Part shown: positions 52,384 through 60,903 of the stretch, piece by piece | How the letters are laid out: the number at the start of each line of letters is the position of its first letter | How positions within the stretch are numbered: position 1 is the stretch's first letter | Origin: Bacteroidia bacterium | GTDB taxonomy: Bacteria; Bacteroidota; Bacteroidia; Palsa-965 | Length of the DNA: 64,000 nucleotides | Direction of reading: 5' to 3' | NCBI GenBank assembly: GCA_023151315.1 | Contig: JAKLJE010000004.1 | Location: 1 to 64,000 of the forward strand | Position numbers and translations under genes: made by a program | The notes under the pieces: generated by a model | Databases searched by the model: none | Seen by the model: only the letters and a program-made list of their open reading frames with translations | What the model was told of the DNA's origin: nothing

Positions 52384-53055
52384 ATGATGAAATCTTATAA
52401 GGTCAATCAGCTTGTTATTCCTTCTCCGTGTAGCGCCGATTACTCAGGTATGCAGGAAGTGCCGGAAGGGAAGCATTGTACCATTTGCTCTCACGCCGTG
52501 ACAGACTTTACAGGTTGGTCAAAAGAAGAGATATTAGTCTACCTGCGCGCCCGCTCCAATGAGAAAATCTGTGGCCGTTTCGAGAATCGTCACCTTGAAA
52601 ATCGGGGTTTCAGTTATCAAATTAAGTTAGCACTTGTTACCGCATTTTCATTGATATTATTTAAGTCACAAAGTAAAGCGCAGCAAAAACCAGACGTACG
52701 CATGCCCGATTCTGTGGACGTTGTAAGTGATTCGGTTGTGCTCGTGATTCGCGGTGAATTAGTTGATGGTAGTCGAAGGGTTCACAATGGTAAAATTGCT
52801 GCACTTAATGCAAACGGAGATACAATCAGCGTAGCGATTGCCAGATACGGAAGGTTTGAATTGCGCGTTCCGGTTTCACACCCAAAGGAAGCGATTACAA
52901 TAGTTGCAACATCTCCCGGATTCCGCACATTCAGATTGAATGATTATATCAGTTCCGGAAGAAATGTATTGAAGATTGAAATGCAGCCGCGTAAGATTTT
53001 CGGGAAGAAAAAACGCCGGTATGTATTCGTTTCCGTAGGTTGCCCGAGTTTTTAG
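52384..53055 (+). CDS. Membrane-anchored carboxypeptidase-like regulatory domain protein
   Basis: 223 aa from the ATG at 52384, one of three close ATGs (52363, 52384, 52387); the family start favours MKSYKVNQLVIPSPC. The N-terminal ~55 residues are a small cysteine module (PSPC, HCTICSHAVTDFTGWSKEEI, EKICGRFE) common in Bacteroidota. One membrane segment is at about 70-90 (LALVTAFSLILFK). The exposed part is a carboxypeptidase regulatory-like beta domain (VLVIRGELVDGSRRVHNGKI, ATSPGFRTFRLNDY). The last residues are basic (RKIFGKKKRR). Function unknown; the layout suggests a small envelope protein. Confidence 0.8.
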   Translation: MMKSYKVNQLVIPSPCSADYSGMQEVPEGKHCTICSHAVTDFTGWSKEEILVYLRARSNEKICGRFENRHLENRGFSYQIKLALVTAFSLILFKSQSKAQQKPDVRMPDSVDVVSDSVVLVIRGELVDGSRRVHNGKIAALNANGDTISVAIARYGRFELRVPVSHPKEAITIVATSPGFRTFRLNDYISSGRNVLKIEMQPRKIFGKKKRRYVFVSVGCPSF

Positions 53056-53157
53056 ACATTTCTTATCGGGGAAATTGACTTTCTCCCTTTTCAGATTTTA
53101 ACATTCACTTCGCAATAATCATCACACTGCCACGTTCATGCACTGAAACCTGGCAGA

Positions 53158-54651
53158 ATGAAATTCAAACTTATTCTGACACTGGCACTGACCGGTGTCT
53201 TCTCCTGGCTGTTCTGGCATCAGGAACCCGGATTAAATATACCGGTATACACTTTAATCGTTGCACTTTTTGTTTTTGCATCCAATCGTGATGTAATAAA
53301 GAACTCAAGCGCTCTGGCGTTTCTGGCGGGAGCACTGATCTCCGCTTTAATGATTTTCCTTCACGGACCCGGTTGGGCATTGTTTGCGAATATTGTCTCG
53401 CTTCTGCTGTTCGTCACAGCTGTGTACATGCGACCATTGAACGTGCCGTTGTATCTGTCAGCGCAATCGTTCGTTTCACTCGTGCTCGTTCCGCTGAATT
53501 TTCAGAAACTTCCGCGACTCGGAAGAACTATAGGATTGAATTCATCTTCTTCATTCGGAAAATGGTTGCGATTGCTAATCATTCCTGTTGCAGCACTGAT
53601 TCTGTTCTATTTTCTATATCTGATCGGTAGTCCTCATTTTCGTAAAGCCAATCAGGAGGTCATTGATGTGTTGATTGAAATTCTGGAGAAGATTTCTTGG
53701 GAATACCTGTTCTTCATGTTATGGGCTGTGTGGATGTCAATTTATTTTCTCGTCACTCCGCAATTCAATGCCGGACTGACAAACGGAAATCGTGTTCTCC
53801 AAAGGGTGCGGCAACGATTGACATATAATCCGGGGAGAAAACTGCATTACAGAATGCTGTCAGGAATAATATTATTCGTCCTGCTCAATCTGCTCCTTGC
53901 TGTGGTAAATTGGATTGATATCCGAACCTTGTGGATTGCTTTTGAAGTACCGGAGAATTTCAGTTTGATGGATTTCGTTCATGCCGGAATGTGGGTATTG
54001 TCATTTTGCATTGTACTGTCAGTTTTCATTGTGGCATTCTACTTTAAGGGCAATCTGAACTTTTACAGCAAGTCGAAGCCGCTGAAAATTCTTTCGGTTA
54101 TCTGGATTGTGCAGAATCTCATCATGACGTATTCCGTTTTTCTTCGCGACTGGTATTACATCAGTTGGCATGGACTGGCTTACGGACGTGTCTTTCTGTT
54201 ATTTCTGTTGGCAGTAATCACATTCAGTTTAATCATGATTCTCCTGAAAGTGCTGCGCAAATATTCCTCATATCATGTTTACCGTATGAATTCATGGTTT
54301 GCTTATGCTTTGCTCGTCGGAGCTTCTCTTTTCGATTGGGATTTCATTATCATCAGACACAATCTCGAGCATCCCAACAGCGGACAAGTGGACTACGCAA
54401 TGTACCTGCGGGTTTCTCCGGATCATTTTGATTATGTAAAAGCCAACAAAGAAAAGATCAATCATCAGATTGCAATTCATCAAAACAATAAAGTGAGGTG
54501 GGTGGTGTACGGATCGGAGCAGGAGTTCTGGGATACATTCAGGTACCGTGCTGAAGATGCATTGAGGGATGAGGTCAATAAATCCTGGCAATCGTATATA
54601 TACAATCGAAGAGCAAATCTGCATGAATTGCAATTGTGTACGGTAAAGTAA
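53158..54651 (+). CDS. DUF4173 family multi-pass membrane protein
   Basis: 497 aa with about ten to twelve hydrophobic helices (IPVYTLIVALFVFASNR, SALAFLAGALISALMIFLHG and onward). The C-terminal soluble end (FRYRAEDALRDEVNKSWQSY, then NRRANLHELQL) matches the usual DUF4173 ending. No enzymatic motif is known for this family. A strong promoter for the next gene lies just inside and after its 3' end (54634-54663). Confidence 0.8.
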   Translation: MKFKLILTLALTGVFSWLFWHQEPGLNIPVYTLIVALFVFASNRDVIKNSSALAFLAGALISALMIFLHGPGWALFANIVSLLLFVTAVYMRPLNVPLYLSAQSFVSLVLVPLNFQKLPRLGRTIGLNSSSSFGKWLRLLIIPVAALILFYFLYLIGSPHFRKANQEVIDVLIEILEKISWEYLFFMLWAVWMSIYFLVTPQFNAGLTNGNRVLQRVRQRLTYNPGRKLHYRMLSGIILFVLLNLLLAVVNWIDIRTLWIAFEVPENFSLMDFVHAGMWVLSFCIVLSVFIVAFYFKGNLNFYSKSKPLKILSVIWIVQNLIMTYSVFLRDWYYISWHGLAYGRVFLLFLLAVITFSLIMILLKVLRKYSSYHVYRMNSWFAYALLVGASLFDWDFIIIRHNLEHPNSGQVDYAMYLRVSPDHFDYVKANKEKINHQIAIHQNNKVRWVVYGSEQEFWDTFRYRAEDALRDEVNKSWQSYIYNRRANLHELQLCTVK

Positions 54652-54663
54652 TCTCTACTTTTG
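54634..54663 (+). promoter_or_regulatory. Promoter TTG-N19-TACTTTTG
   Basis: TTG at 54634-54636, 19 nt, perfect -7 box TACTTTTG at 54656-54663, then 13 nt to the ATG at 54677. This is the best complete promoter in the window. It is spanned by the inverted repeat AATCTCT (54650-54656)/AGAGATT (54669-54675), which could be an operator. Confidence 0.7.
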
Positions 54664-54676
54664 TAAAAAGAGATTT

Positions 54677-55141
54677 ATGCAACTACATGTTTCGGTTCTC
54701 GAAGGAAACGGGAGTGAAATACACCTTCTTTCTCCATTCAGTGCAGTAGAATTGCGTGCACGCAGCACATCTCCGCACGTATTCGCAGGAAGTCTTCTGA
54801 GTGCTGAACTCGGAATAATTCCGGGAAACATCGCATACAACAAAGAATTTCTTGTTCATCTTCATTCACTCGTGCGCGATCTCATGCACGATGATGCTCA
54901 GGTTACCACGCGGGCAGCAGAGCAGGAGAACGGTTTTGTATTCATCATTGACAGAAGAAGTCCGGCCGCAGAAATCAACAGTGAAGAGAATGTCGATAAA
55001 GAAGATATTATCGGTGTGTTTCTCTGTAATAATTTCAAAACTGACGCATCGAAGTATCGCCCCAATCCGGATTATTTACTGGTTTCGTCAAAGGGTGTGG
55101 GCATCTTTCCTGAAAAAGTTGAGACGGCTTTGCTTCGTTGA
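54677..55141 (+). CDS. Conserved-looking hypothetical protein
   Basis: 154 aa, no signal peptide or membrane segment, no family recognised. The sequence is mixed alpha/beta (MQLHVSVLEGNGSEIHLL, NKEFLVHLHSLVRDLMHD, GFVFIIDRRSPAAEINSEEN, DIIGVFLCNNF, LLVSSKGVGIF). Codon use is like its neighbours, and a strong promoter sits in front, so it is very likely a real gene. Confidence 0.75.
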   Translation: MQLHVSVLEGNGSEIHLLSPFSAVELRARSTSPHVFAGSLLSAELGIIPGNIAYNKEFLVHLHSLVRDLMHDDAQVTTRAAEQENGFVFIIDRRSPAAEINSEENVDKEDIIGVFLCNNFKTDASKYRPNPDYLLVSSKGVGIFPEKVETALLR

Positions 55142-55172
55142 TTGATCGGAGCAGACAGGTTTTGTAACTTTA
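55142..55172 (+). promoter_or_regulatory. Promoter TTG-N20-TAACTTTA
   Basis: TTG at 55142-55144, 20 nt, then TAACTTTA (7 of 8) at 55165-55172. It is followed by CTCC and the ATG at 55177, so the mRNA would be leaderless or nearly so. Confidence 0.5.
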
Positions 55173-55176
55173 CTCC

Positions 55177-56145
55177 ATGCCGGAAGCAATACCATTATCG
55201 TTTGGTGAAACTGTGAGTCAATCGTTCAGTACGTATTGGACGTATCTGACACACTCATTCAAAGACCCGGATGTACACAATCCGCTTATATATCTTTTTC
55301 TTGTTTATGCCATTACGTTCTCCATTGAGCAATTGGCACCGAAACGGCTGAATTATCCTGTTGTAGGAAGAAAAGGATTCTGGACGGACCTGATGTATCT
55401 GTTCTTTATTGATTTTGCAATTCAGGCTATCGGTCTTTATGCTGTAGCAACAGCAGTAGAGTTTATTGTATTGAAGCTTTTCAGCAATGCGGGAATTGAA
55501 ACACCATTATTCAATTTGCATGATGCATTACCACCGTATCTGCGCTTCTTTGTTTTCTTTGTTGTGATCGATTTCCTCCAATGGGGAGCGCATTTCATTT
55601 TACATCGCAGCAACTTCCTGTGGCAGTTTCATAAAATTCATCATGCGCAGGAGCAACTCGGATTCGCTTCAACACGTCACTTTCATTTCGGAGAGTATCT
55701 CGTACTGAAACCTGCATTCTGGATTCCGTTTGCCTTATGCGGATTCAAAACCGCGGATTATGTAATCTGGTACGTATGGATTGCCTATATGTTGACTTTT
55801 CTTTCGCATTGCAACATTCGTATCAACTGGGGATTTCTGAAATATGTATTCATTACACCGGAAACACACTTCTGGCATCATTCACGAAATATTCCGGGAA
55901 AGTATGGGGTAAATTACGCTTCCTCATTGGCAGTTTGGGATTTGCTCTTCGGGTTTTTCTACAATCCGAAAGACAAAGAACCGGTGCTAGGAATTCCTGA
56001 TAATGATGTACCGGAAACTTTCTGGGGACAGATCGTTTATCCGTTCAAAGCAATCTTCAGAATGAAAAATTCACCTGAGCAGAATAAAGACAAAGACTTT
56101 GTCGCAAAACAAACGCGTCAGGAGAAACGTCGCACCCAGCGGTAA
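55177..56145 (+). CDS. Sterol desaturase / fatty acid hydroxylase family protein
   Basis: 322 aa, integral membrane, with the di-iron histidine clusters of the family: H139 and H143 (HFILHR), H152, H155 and H156 (HKIHH), H168/H170 in STRHFHFGEY, and H231, H234, H235 (HFWHH). Four to five hydrophobic helices surround them. Members hydroxylate or desaturate lipids using O2; sterol synthesis need not be implied. It ends 4 nt from the stop of the convergent PrsW-like gene, leaving no room for a terminator. Confidence 0.9.
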   Translation: MPEAIPLSFGETVSQSFSTYWTYLTHSFKDPDVHNPLIYLFLVYAITFSIEQLAPKRLNYPVVGRKGFWTDLMYLFFIDFAIQAIGLYAVATAVEFIVLKLFSNAGIETPLFNLHDALPPYLRFFVFFVVIDFLQWGAHFILHRSNFLWQFHKIHHAQEQLGFASTRHFHFGEYLVLKPAFWIPFALCGFKTADYVIWYVWIAYMLTFLSHCNIRINWGFLKYVFITPETHFWHHSRNIPGKYGVNYASSLAVWDLLFGFFYNPKDKEPVLGIPDNDVPETFWGQIVYPFKAIFRMKNSPEQNKDKDFVAKQTRQEKRRTQR

Positions 56146-56149
56146 GAAA

Positions 56150-57493
56150 TCAGTTTTTCTCTTCCGATCGAATCGCGGCCCATTCCAGAAATGAGGTTTT
56201 CAGTTGATCATTTCCTGGAGACAGATCATTCAGATTGGCATCACGAACAGCGACAACCGGAAAATCTCCGAACGTAGTTCTTCCCATGGTTTTCGCTTGA
56301 AGCAATACTGTTTCGTGCTCACCGCTTTTCCCTTCAATGAAAATATCCGTTACGAAATATGCTTGTTCTCCATTAAGGAAAATCTTGTCGCGTATTAACG
56401 CTTGCCTGCATTTTTTCAGATAATGTGATTCACGTGTTGCCGGACAAATCAAAACATATTCACCTATATGCCGGTTCAGCTGATAATCGTTGAAAGGTTC
56501 ACCTTTGATGATGATGTGAAATCCGACCATCGTGGTGCTTCCGTTGTATTCTCCGAAAACAATTTTGAAGGGAAGTTCCGCTTTAAGCGGCTGCCATTTT
56601 CCGGCAATGAGTTTGAAACGACTCAGTCGTAATGCTGTAACTGCAATGATAGGCGTGATGGTGTAGGAATTATTGATAACCATCTGAACCGTTGATTTGA
56701 GATCTTTCTGCCAGGTTACTATTCCGCACTGTGTAACAAAAAGCAGGAAGTAATACAGAAACATGCGTTGTGTTACAATTGAGGAATTAACGCTTTTCTT
56801 ATAGTTGAAGTATGGTGATATATTCAATGTGTTATTGAGAATTGTTGCAAACAATGAGATGCCGATCATGAACAATACAATCATGAGGATCCATCCGTAA
56901 CCTGCAAAGCCTTCATGCATCAGGAAAAAGTCAAACAGTCCGTGTATCAAAGCGGATAAAAACAAAAATCTCAGCACCGGCCACAATGGATATTTACGGT
57001 TTCTGTAAATCGCCTGAACAAATCCATAGGCAAATACAGCCGTGAATATGGCGTGTCCCACGGTAGAAAGAATAGCGCGCGCACTGATGATTTCTGCCCC
57101 GTAAACTGTAAAATATCGGAAGTTTTCTGCTGCGGAAAAACCGAGTGCACCGACAACTGAAACCGAGATAACATCCAATGGCTCGCGCACGTGATTGCGG
57201 AACAGGAGAAACGCAATTCCAAGCGGGACAATTTTCATGATTTCTTCGGGCAAGCCTATTCCTGCGAAGCAATAGAACAGATCATTTACAAAATCTCCGT
57301 TCAGACCAAGTCCCAACGGTGTGATCATATATTCTCCGGTGAAAACAACAGGTATCACAGTTGCGGCGCCGAGGAAGAACACCACTAATACTCTGAACAA
57401 GCTGCTTTTGTCGAATACATCAATTAAACGGAAATAGTCAACCCAAATCCAGGCAATAAATAATGCTGTTGAAGCGTACAAAATCAGGTTCAC
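56150..57493 (-). CDS. PrsW-family intramembrane metalloprotease
   Basis: 447 aa from a GTG start. About eight membrane helices are in the N-terminal 290 residues, with the PrsW/CAAX-type catalytic residues: Glu83-Glu84 (LPEEIMK), Glu123 (SAAENFRYF), His147 (VGHAIFTAV), and His184 with Asp188 (IHGLFDFF). The C-terminal ~150 residues are soluble and of no recognised family. In B. subtilis PrsW cleaves an anti-sigma factor; the target here is unknown and no anti-sigma gene is adjacent. A perfect -7 box lies 16 nt upstream (57510-57517). Confidence 0.87.
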   Translation of the reverse strand: MNLILYASTALFIAWIWVDYFRLIDVFDKSSLFRVLVVFFLGAATVIPVVFTGEYMITPLGLGLNGDFVNDLFYCFAGIGLPEEIMKIVPLGIAFLLFRNHVREPLDVISVSVVGALGFSAAENFRYFTVYGAEIISARAILSTVGHAIFTAVFAYGFVQAIYRNRKYPLWPVLRFLFLSALIHGLFDFFLMHEGFAGYGWILMIVLFMIGISLFATILNNTLNISPYFNYKKSVNSSIVTQRMFLYYFLLFVTQCGIVTWQKDLKSTVQMVINNSYTITPIIAVTALRLSRFKLIAGKWQPLKAELPFKIVFGEYNGSTTMVGFHIIIKGEPFNDYQLNRHIGEYVLICPATRESHYLKKCRQALIRDKIFLNGEQAYFVTDIFIEGKSGEHETVLLQAKTMGRTTFGDFPVVAVRDANLNDLSPGNDQLKTSFLEWAAIRSEEKN

Positions 57494-57509
57494 TGTATGC
57501 GATTTAACT

Positions 57510-57555
57510 CAAAAGTACAGGTTACAAACGATTAATCATTTACAGACGTTTGTAA
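57510..57555. promoter_or_regulatory. prsW -7 box and 9-bp inverted repeat
   Basis: Minus-strand TACTTTTG (57510-57517) is a perfect TAnnTTTG for prsW. TTACAAACG (57522-57530) and CGTTTGTAA (57547-57555) form a perfect inverted repeat with a 16-nt interval in the 109-nt divergent gap between prsW and the DUF2851 gene; it would overlap the spacer and -33 region of prsW. Confidence 0.5.
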
Positions 57556-57602
57556 GTATTTGTTAATCGAGATGATCAGTTGTTTCCGCATATCATTGTT
57601 TC

Positions 57603-58766
57603 ATGAAGTTTAAAAATGAAGCGGATATACAGGCTTACTGGTCGGGACACCCATTCAAGGACGCGAATCTGAAATCCTTTTGCGGGAAGTCTGTTATTGT
57701 GCAACATCCAGGTTTTCTGAACACGGCAAGCGGTCCGGATTTCTTTAATGCATGCATTCGCATAGGCGGTGTCCTTTGGTGTGGTTCTGTGGAAATACAC
57801 GCCAAAAGTTCTCAATGGTTCGATCATGGACATCAGTATGATCCGGCTTACGACAATGTGGTGCTGCACGTAGTAGTTGACCATGATTGTGAGGTTCGTA
57901 CGTGCAATGGAACTATTCCGGCTACATTGATTCTGCCATCAGATACTGCACGTCGGAAGAGAAAGCTGAAAAGGATTCCCGCCAACTTTTCTGCAGAGGA
58001 GTTTGCTGTGCGCAGGTTGCAACGTAAAGTTGCGGATTTGCGTCTTTTACCCGAAGCAATTAACGGTAATACGGAAGCACTGTTCTATAGATTGTTCTTC
58101 TCGGCATTCGGGAATCATCAGAACGCATTGCCATTTGAAAATCTGGCTGTTGTTACACCTGTGACTGCAATACGAAGGCAGCGTGCTGTTTTATCTGATG
58201 TTGAGGCGTTGCTTTACGGACAATCAGGTTTGTTGACTCCGGTAGTAACCGATCCTTATGTTAATGATTTATTACTGCGATATTCATCCTTGCAACGAAA
58301 GTATAATCTGATTCCCATGGCAACTGTCGGTTGGAAACAGATGGGAATGCGCCCGGTCAATTTTCCATGCGTTAGAATTTCTCAATTGGCGTCCTTGCTG
58401 CACCGTCATCATCATTTAATGACTGATTTGATTTACGAAACCTCAGTTGAAGAACTACGTGTGATGCTTCAAGCTACCGCAGGTTCATACTGGAACACGC
58501 ATTTCACGTTCGGATCCGAGTCGGTTTACGCTGTAAAATCTACGGGACCAACATTCATTAATTCCCTTTTGATTAATGCCGTTGCCGTTTTTCGTTGGTA
58601 TTACAGCGAATTGAATGTAGATACAGGTCTTCGTAATTCCGTTTTGGAAATGCTCTCTTCATTGCCTGCTGAAGATAATGCAACGGTTAGAAAGGCGGGA
58701 GTTACTGGCTCTAACGCTTTGACAACTCAAGCTGTTTTGGAATTTTCCAAAGTCAACAGTTATTAA
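57603..58766 (+). CDS. DUF2851 family protein
   Basis: 387 aa. The conserved N-terminus (DANLKSFCGKSVIVQHPGFL, NTASGPDFFNACIRIGGVLW, GSVEIHAKSSQWFDHGHQYD) and VVLHVVVDHDCEV define this Bacteroidota family. The G-x-D-F...G-x-V-E-I-H pattern resembles PD-(D/E)xK nuclease cores, but catalytic activity is unproven. No membrane segment. It is divergent from prsW. Confidence 0.87.
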   Translation: MKFKNEADIQAYWSGHPFKDANLKSFCGKSVIVQHPGFLNTASGPDFFNACIRIGGVLWCGSVEIHAKSSQWFDHGHQYDPAYDNVVLHVVVDHDCEVRTCNGTIPATLILPSDTARRKRKLKRIPANFSAEEFAVRRLQRKVADLRLLPEAINGNTEALFYRLFFSAFGNHQNALPFENLAVVTPVTAIRRQRAVLSDVEALLYGQSGLLTPVVTDPYVNDLLLRYSSLQRKYNLIPMATVGWKQMGMRPVNFPCVRISQLASLLHRHHHLMTDLIYETSVEELRVMLQATAGSYWNTHFTFGSESVYAVKSTGPTFINSLLINAVAVFRWYYSELNVDTGLRNSVLEMLSSLPAEDNATVRKAGVTGSNALTTQAVLEFSKVNSY

Positions 58767-58793
58767 AAATATTGAAGCGAATGCGGATTGCTC

Positions 58794-58824
58794 TTGTTCC
58801 GTTTTGATCTGTTGTGTATTTTAG
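58794..58824 (+). promoter_or_regulatory. Promoter TTG-N20-TATTTTAG of the PspC-like gene
   Basis: TTG at 58794-58796, 20 nt, TATTTTAG (7 of 8) at 58817-58824, 7 nt before the ATG at 58832. Confidence 0.4.
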
Positions 58825-58831
58825 TGCAACA

Positions 58832-59077
58832 ATGACAGGAAATAAATACATAGATGCGGTTGCTGCTTGGTTTGAAACCAAAGCATTCGGTGTTTGCGAT
58901 TGGTGGGGCAAGAAGTTATCCATACGTCCGACGCGTATCAGAATGTACTTCATCTATCTTTCATTCTTCACGGTTGGCTCTCCTGTAATCCTGTATTTTT
59001 TTATGGCATTCATCCTTGAGCACAAGGAGTATTTCAAGCCGTGGAAAAGTCGTCGCAAGACAGTTTGGGATCTGTAA
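58832..59077 (+). CDS. PspC-domain small membrane protein
   Basis: 81 aa from the ATG at 58832 (MTGNKYIDAVAAWFETKAFG); a GTG six codons earlier is inside the presumed promoter. The PspC pattern GVCDWWGKKLSIRPTRIRMY is followed by one to two hydrophobic stretches (FIYLSFFTVGSPVILYFFMA) and a basic tail (KPWKSRRKTVWDL). PspC domains act in membrane-stress responses in enterobacteria; the role in this phylum is not established. Confidence 0.82.
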   Translation: MTGNKYIDAVAAWFETKAFGVCDWWGKKLSIRPTRIRMYFIYLSFFTVGSPVILYFFMAFILEHKEYFKPWKSRRKTVWDL

Positions 59078-59085
59078 TACAGTTT

Positions 59086-59949
59086 TTACTGTTCGGAGTC
59101 TATGTCAGTGTCCGGTGACTCTCCCGTGATTTTGTACGCTTCGTACGTCTGAGCTGAAATTTCCCTTACCACTTCATCAAGTGCTTTCGAAGCTTTGTGG
59201 ATTCTGGCAATAATTTCACGATTAGCGGGATCTGAAGGTTCACTGTAATTAATTAGATCCGATAAGCCCATAATCTGCGCTACAGGTGCACGTAAATTGT
59301 GCGACTGAGACCAGTTAATTCTTTTCAGTCGTATGTTTTGCTCGTTGATTTTGTTTTGTGTTATTACCGAATTGTGCACGTCAAACAGCAATGCCAAACG
59401 CGCCTTTATGCCGCGAAACTCCGTTCGATGGGAAAAGACATGAACCCAGAAAAGATCCCCGTTTTTTTTCTTGTGAAGCCAAAGTCCTTTGTCGGCTAAT
59501 TCAACATCTTCGGGTGAAACCGATTTTAGAAGCCTGTGTGCCTCACCTTCCGGTCTTATATCCAATAGTGTCAATTTCTTGAATTCCGGTCGTGTGTACC
59601 CGTATTTCTGAATGGCAGCGTTGTTGCATCTGAGAATAGAAAGTGTTTTTATATCAAACACAATCATTGGTGCCGGGTTGGATTCGAACAATTCTCTGTA
59701 TTGTTTTTCTTTCGCTTCGAATTTCAGATAGTCGCTGTACGAAAGACTGTATATAACAACCGCCATTACAGTTACAAAAAAGACCCCTTTAATGTTCTGA
59801 ATGCGGGTGATTGTAGTCAACTCCCAGTTGAAGAGTTCACTTAATTGCAGTACAATTTGATCGCTGGTAAAGATCCAGATCAAACCACTGATGAGAGATA
59901 TCAGTGCAGTTCGGAGCGCGAGTTTTCTTCCCGGTGTCATGGCAATCAT
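59086..59949 (-). CDS. PAS-domain protein with kinase phospho-acceptor helix but no ATPase domain
   Basis: 287 aa. Two membrane helices are at about 13-28 and 56-72. A PAS domain is at about 82-195 (YRELFESNPAPMIVFDIKT, KKNGDLFWVHVFSHRTEFRG). A DHp-like helix follows with H-box SQSHNLRAPVAQIMGLSDLI (His217) and a second helix (ANREIIARIHKASKALDEVV). The chain then ends in an acidic tail (SPDTDIDSEQ) where the HATPase domain should start. The reading frame is not obviously broken: the convergent PspC-like gene lies 8 nt downstream. It may be phosphorylated or act as an accessory/phosphotransfer protein. A run of eight C lies 15 nt before the start. Confidence 0.85.
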   Translation of the reverse strand: MIAMTPGRKLALRTALISLISGLIWIFTSDQIVLQLSELFNWELTTITRIQNIKGVFFVTVMAVVIYSLSYSDYLKFEAKEKQYRELFESNPAPMIVFDIKTLSILRCNNAAIQKYGYTRPEFKKLTLLDIRPEGEAHRLLKSVSPEDVELADKGLWLHKKKNGDLFWVHVFSHRTEFRGIKARLALLFDVHNSVITQNKINEQNIRLKRINWSQSHNLRAPVAQIMGLSDLINYSEPSDPANREIIARIHKASKALDEVVREISAQTYEAYKITGESPDTDIDSEQ

Positions 59950-60022
59950 TAATAAAATTTGACCGGGGGGGGACAGCCGTCATAAAATTATAAATAATTG
60001 AGGCGACTTTGAAATGTAATCT

Positions 60023-60538
60023 TCAATTGCCCTGCAGATATTCCCACTCCCAGAATTCCGCGTGTTTTGCAACTATTTGGAATCCGCACTTCGTTAATGT
60101 AGCGTGAGATGCGTAATTGTCAACTTTGGTTTGTGCGGTAATTCTTACACCCGGCACATTGATTTTAGTCCATACGCACATCAACTTCGTTACTTCCGTC
60201 ATATAACCGCGATTCATAAATCCGTCCAAAGTGCCTGCTCCGAATTCTATTTTGTTCTCTGCGTCCGGCGGGCCTTTGAAGACAATTCCTGCAACAACTG
60301 TATTGATCTTCTTATCAATGGCAACCCAAAGTGTATGGAAGAGATGATTAGCCGGATCATTGTTGATTGAAGGAATCACTTTTTCACGCAGTGCGCGCTT
60401 CACATTTTCATCAAGTTGTCGCGGATGATGTGTAAGCTGAAAGTGATTTTCAAATGAAAAGTCGCAGGCCTGATACATTACTACTTCTTCAACAGTTAAT
60501 GGTATCAGCTTCAAACGTTCGGATTCCGGAAACTTCAT
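60023..60538 (-). CDS. GNAT-family N-acetyltransferase
   Basis: 171 aa. The RimJ/RimL-type GNAT pattern is visible: ESERLKLIPLTVEEVVMYQA at the N-terminus, central strands (HTLWVAIDKKINTVVAGIVF), the acetyl-CoA region GTLDGFMNRGYMTEVTKLMC and the end VRITAQTKVDNYASHATLTK-CGF. Substrate unknown. Its start overlaps the stop of the DUF4180 gene by 4 nt, so it is the last gene of the alaS run. Confidence 0.88.
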   Translation of the reverse strand: MKFPESERLKLIPLTVEEVVMYQACDFSFENHFQLTHHPRQLDENVKRALREKVIPSINNDPANHLFHTLWVAIDKKINTVVAGIVFKGPPDAENKIEFGAGTLDGFMNRGYMTEVTKLMCVWTKINVPGVRITAQTKVDNYASHATLTKCGFQIVAKHAEFWEWEYLQGN

Positions 60539-60900
60539 TGTGCTGGTATGATGTTTTGTAATGCTGTAATTGAATCTGTGAAGAAATTAACATGATTGCC
60601 TTTGTTGCTTTCGATCATGTAATCGCGCAAGCTGATGCTCTGAAGTTCATTGAAGTCGCCAACGATGCAAAGTCGCATGCGGAAGTTGGAAAACTTTTGC
60701 GCGACTTCGCCCAACAAGCGGGTACTGAGATCAAAGAATTGCGGGGCAATATTTTCTTTGTCAATAATTACGGCGTCGTAACCTTGATAATTCAGATTTC
60801 CTGCGATATCAGTTCCGTCTTCAATCGAAGTGAGAATGAATCCGTCGGCTGCCAATTCTGCAATGCGCATATTACCGCTCGCATGTTCGATAATGTCCAT
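60535..60900 (-). CDS. DUF4180 family protein
   Basis: 121 aa. The conserved ENIAPQFFDLSTRLLGEVAQ-KFSNFRMRLCIVGDF and SLRDYMIESNKGNHVNF define the family, a small STAS-like alpha/beta protein of unknown function. It lies 3 nt after the upstream stop and overlaps the GNAT gene, so it is part of a translationally coupled run. Confidence 0.85.
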   Translation of the reverse strand: MDIIEHASGNMRIAELAADGFILTSIEDGTDIAGNLNYQGYDAVIIDKENIAPQFFDLSTRLLGEVAQKFSNFRMRLCIVGDFNELQSISLRDYMIESNKGNHVNFFTDSITALQNIIPAQ

Positions 60901-60903
60901 ATT

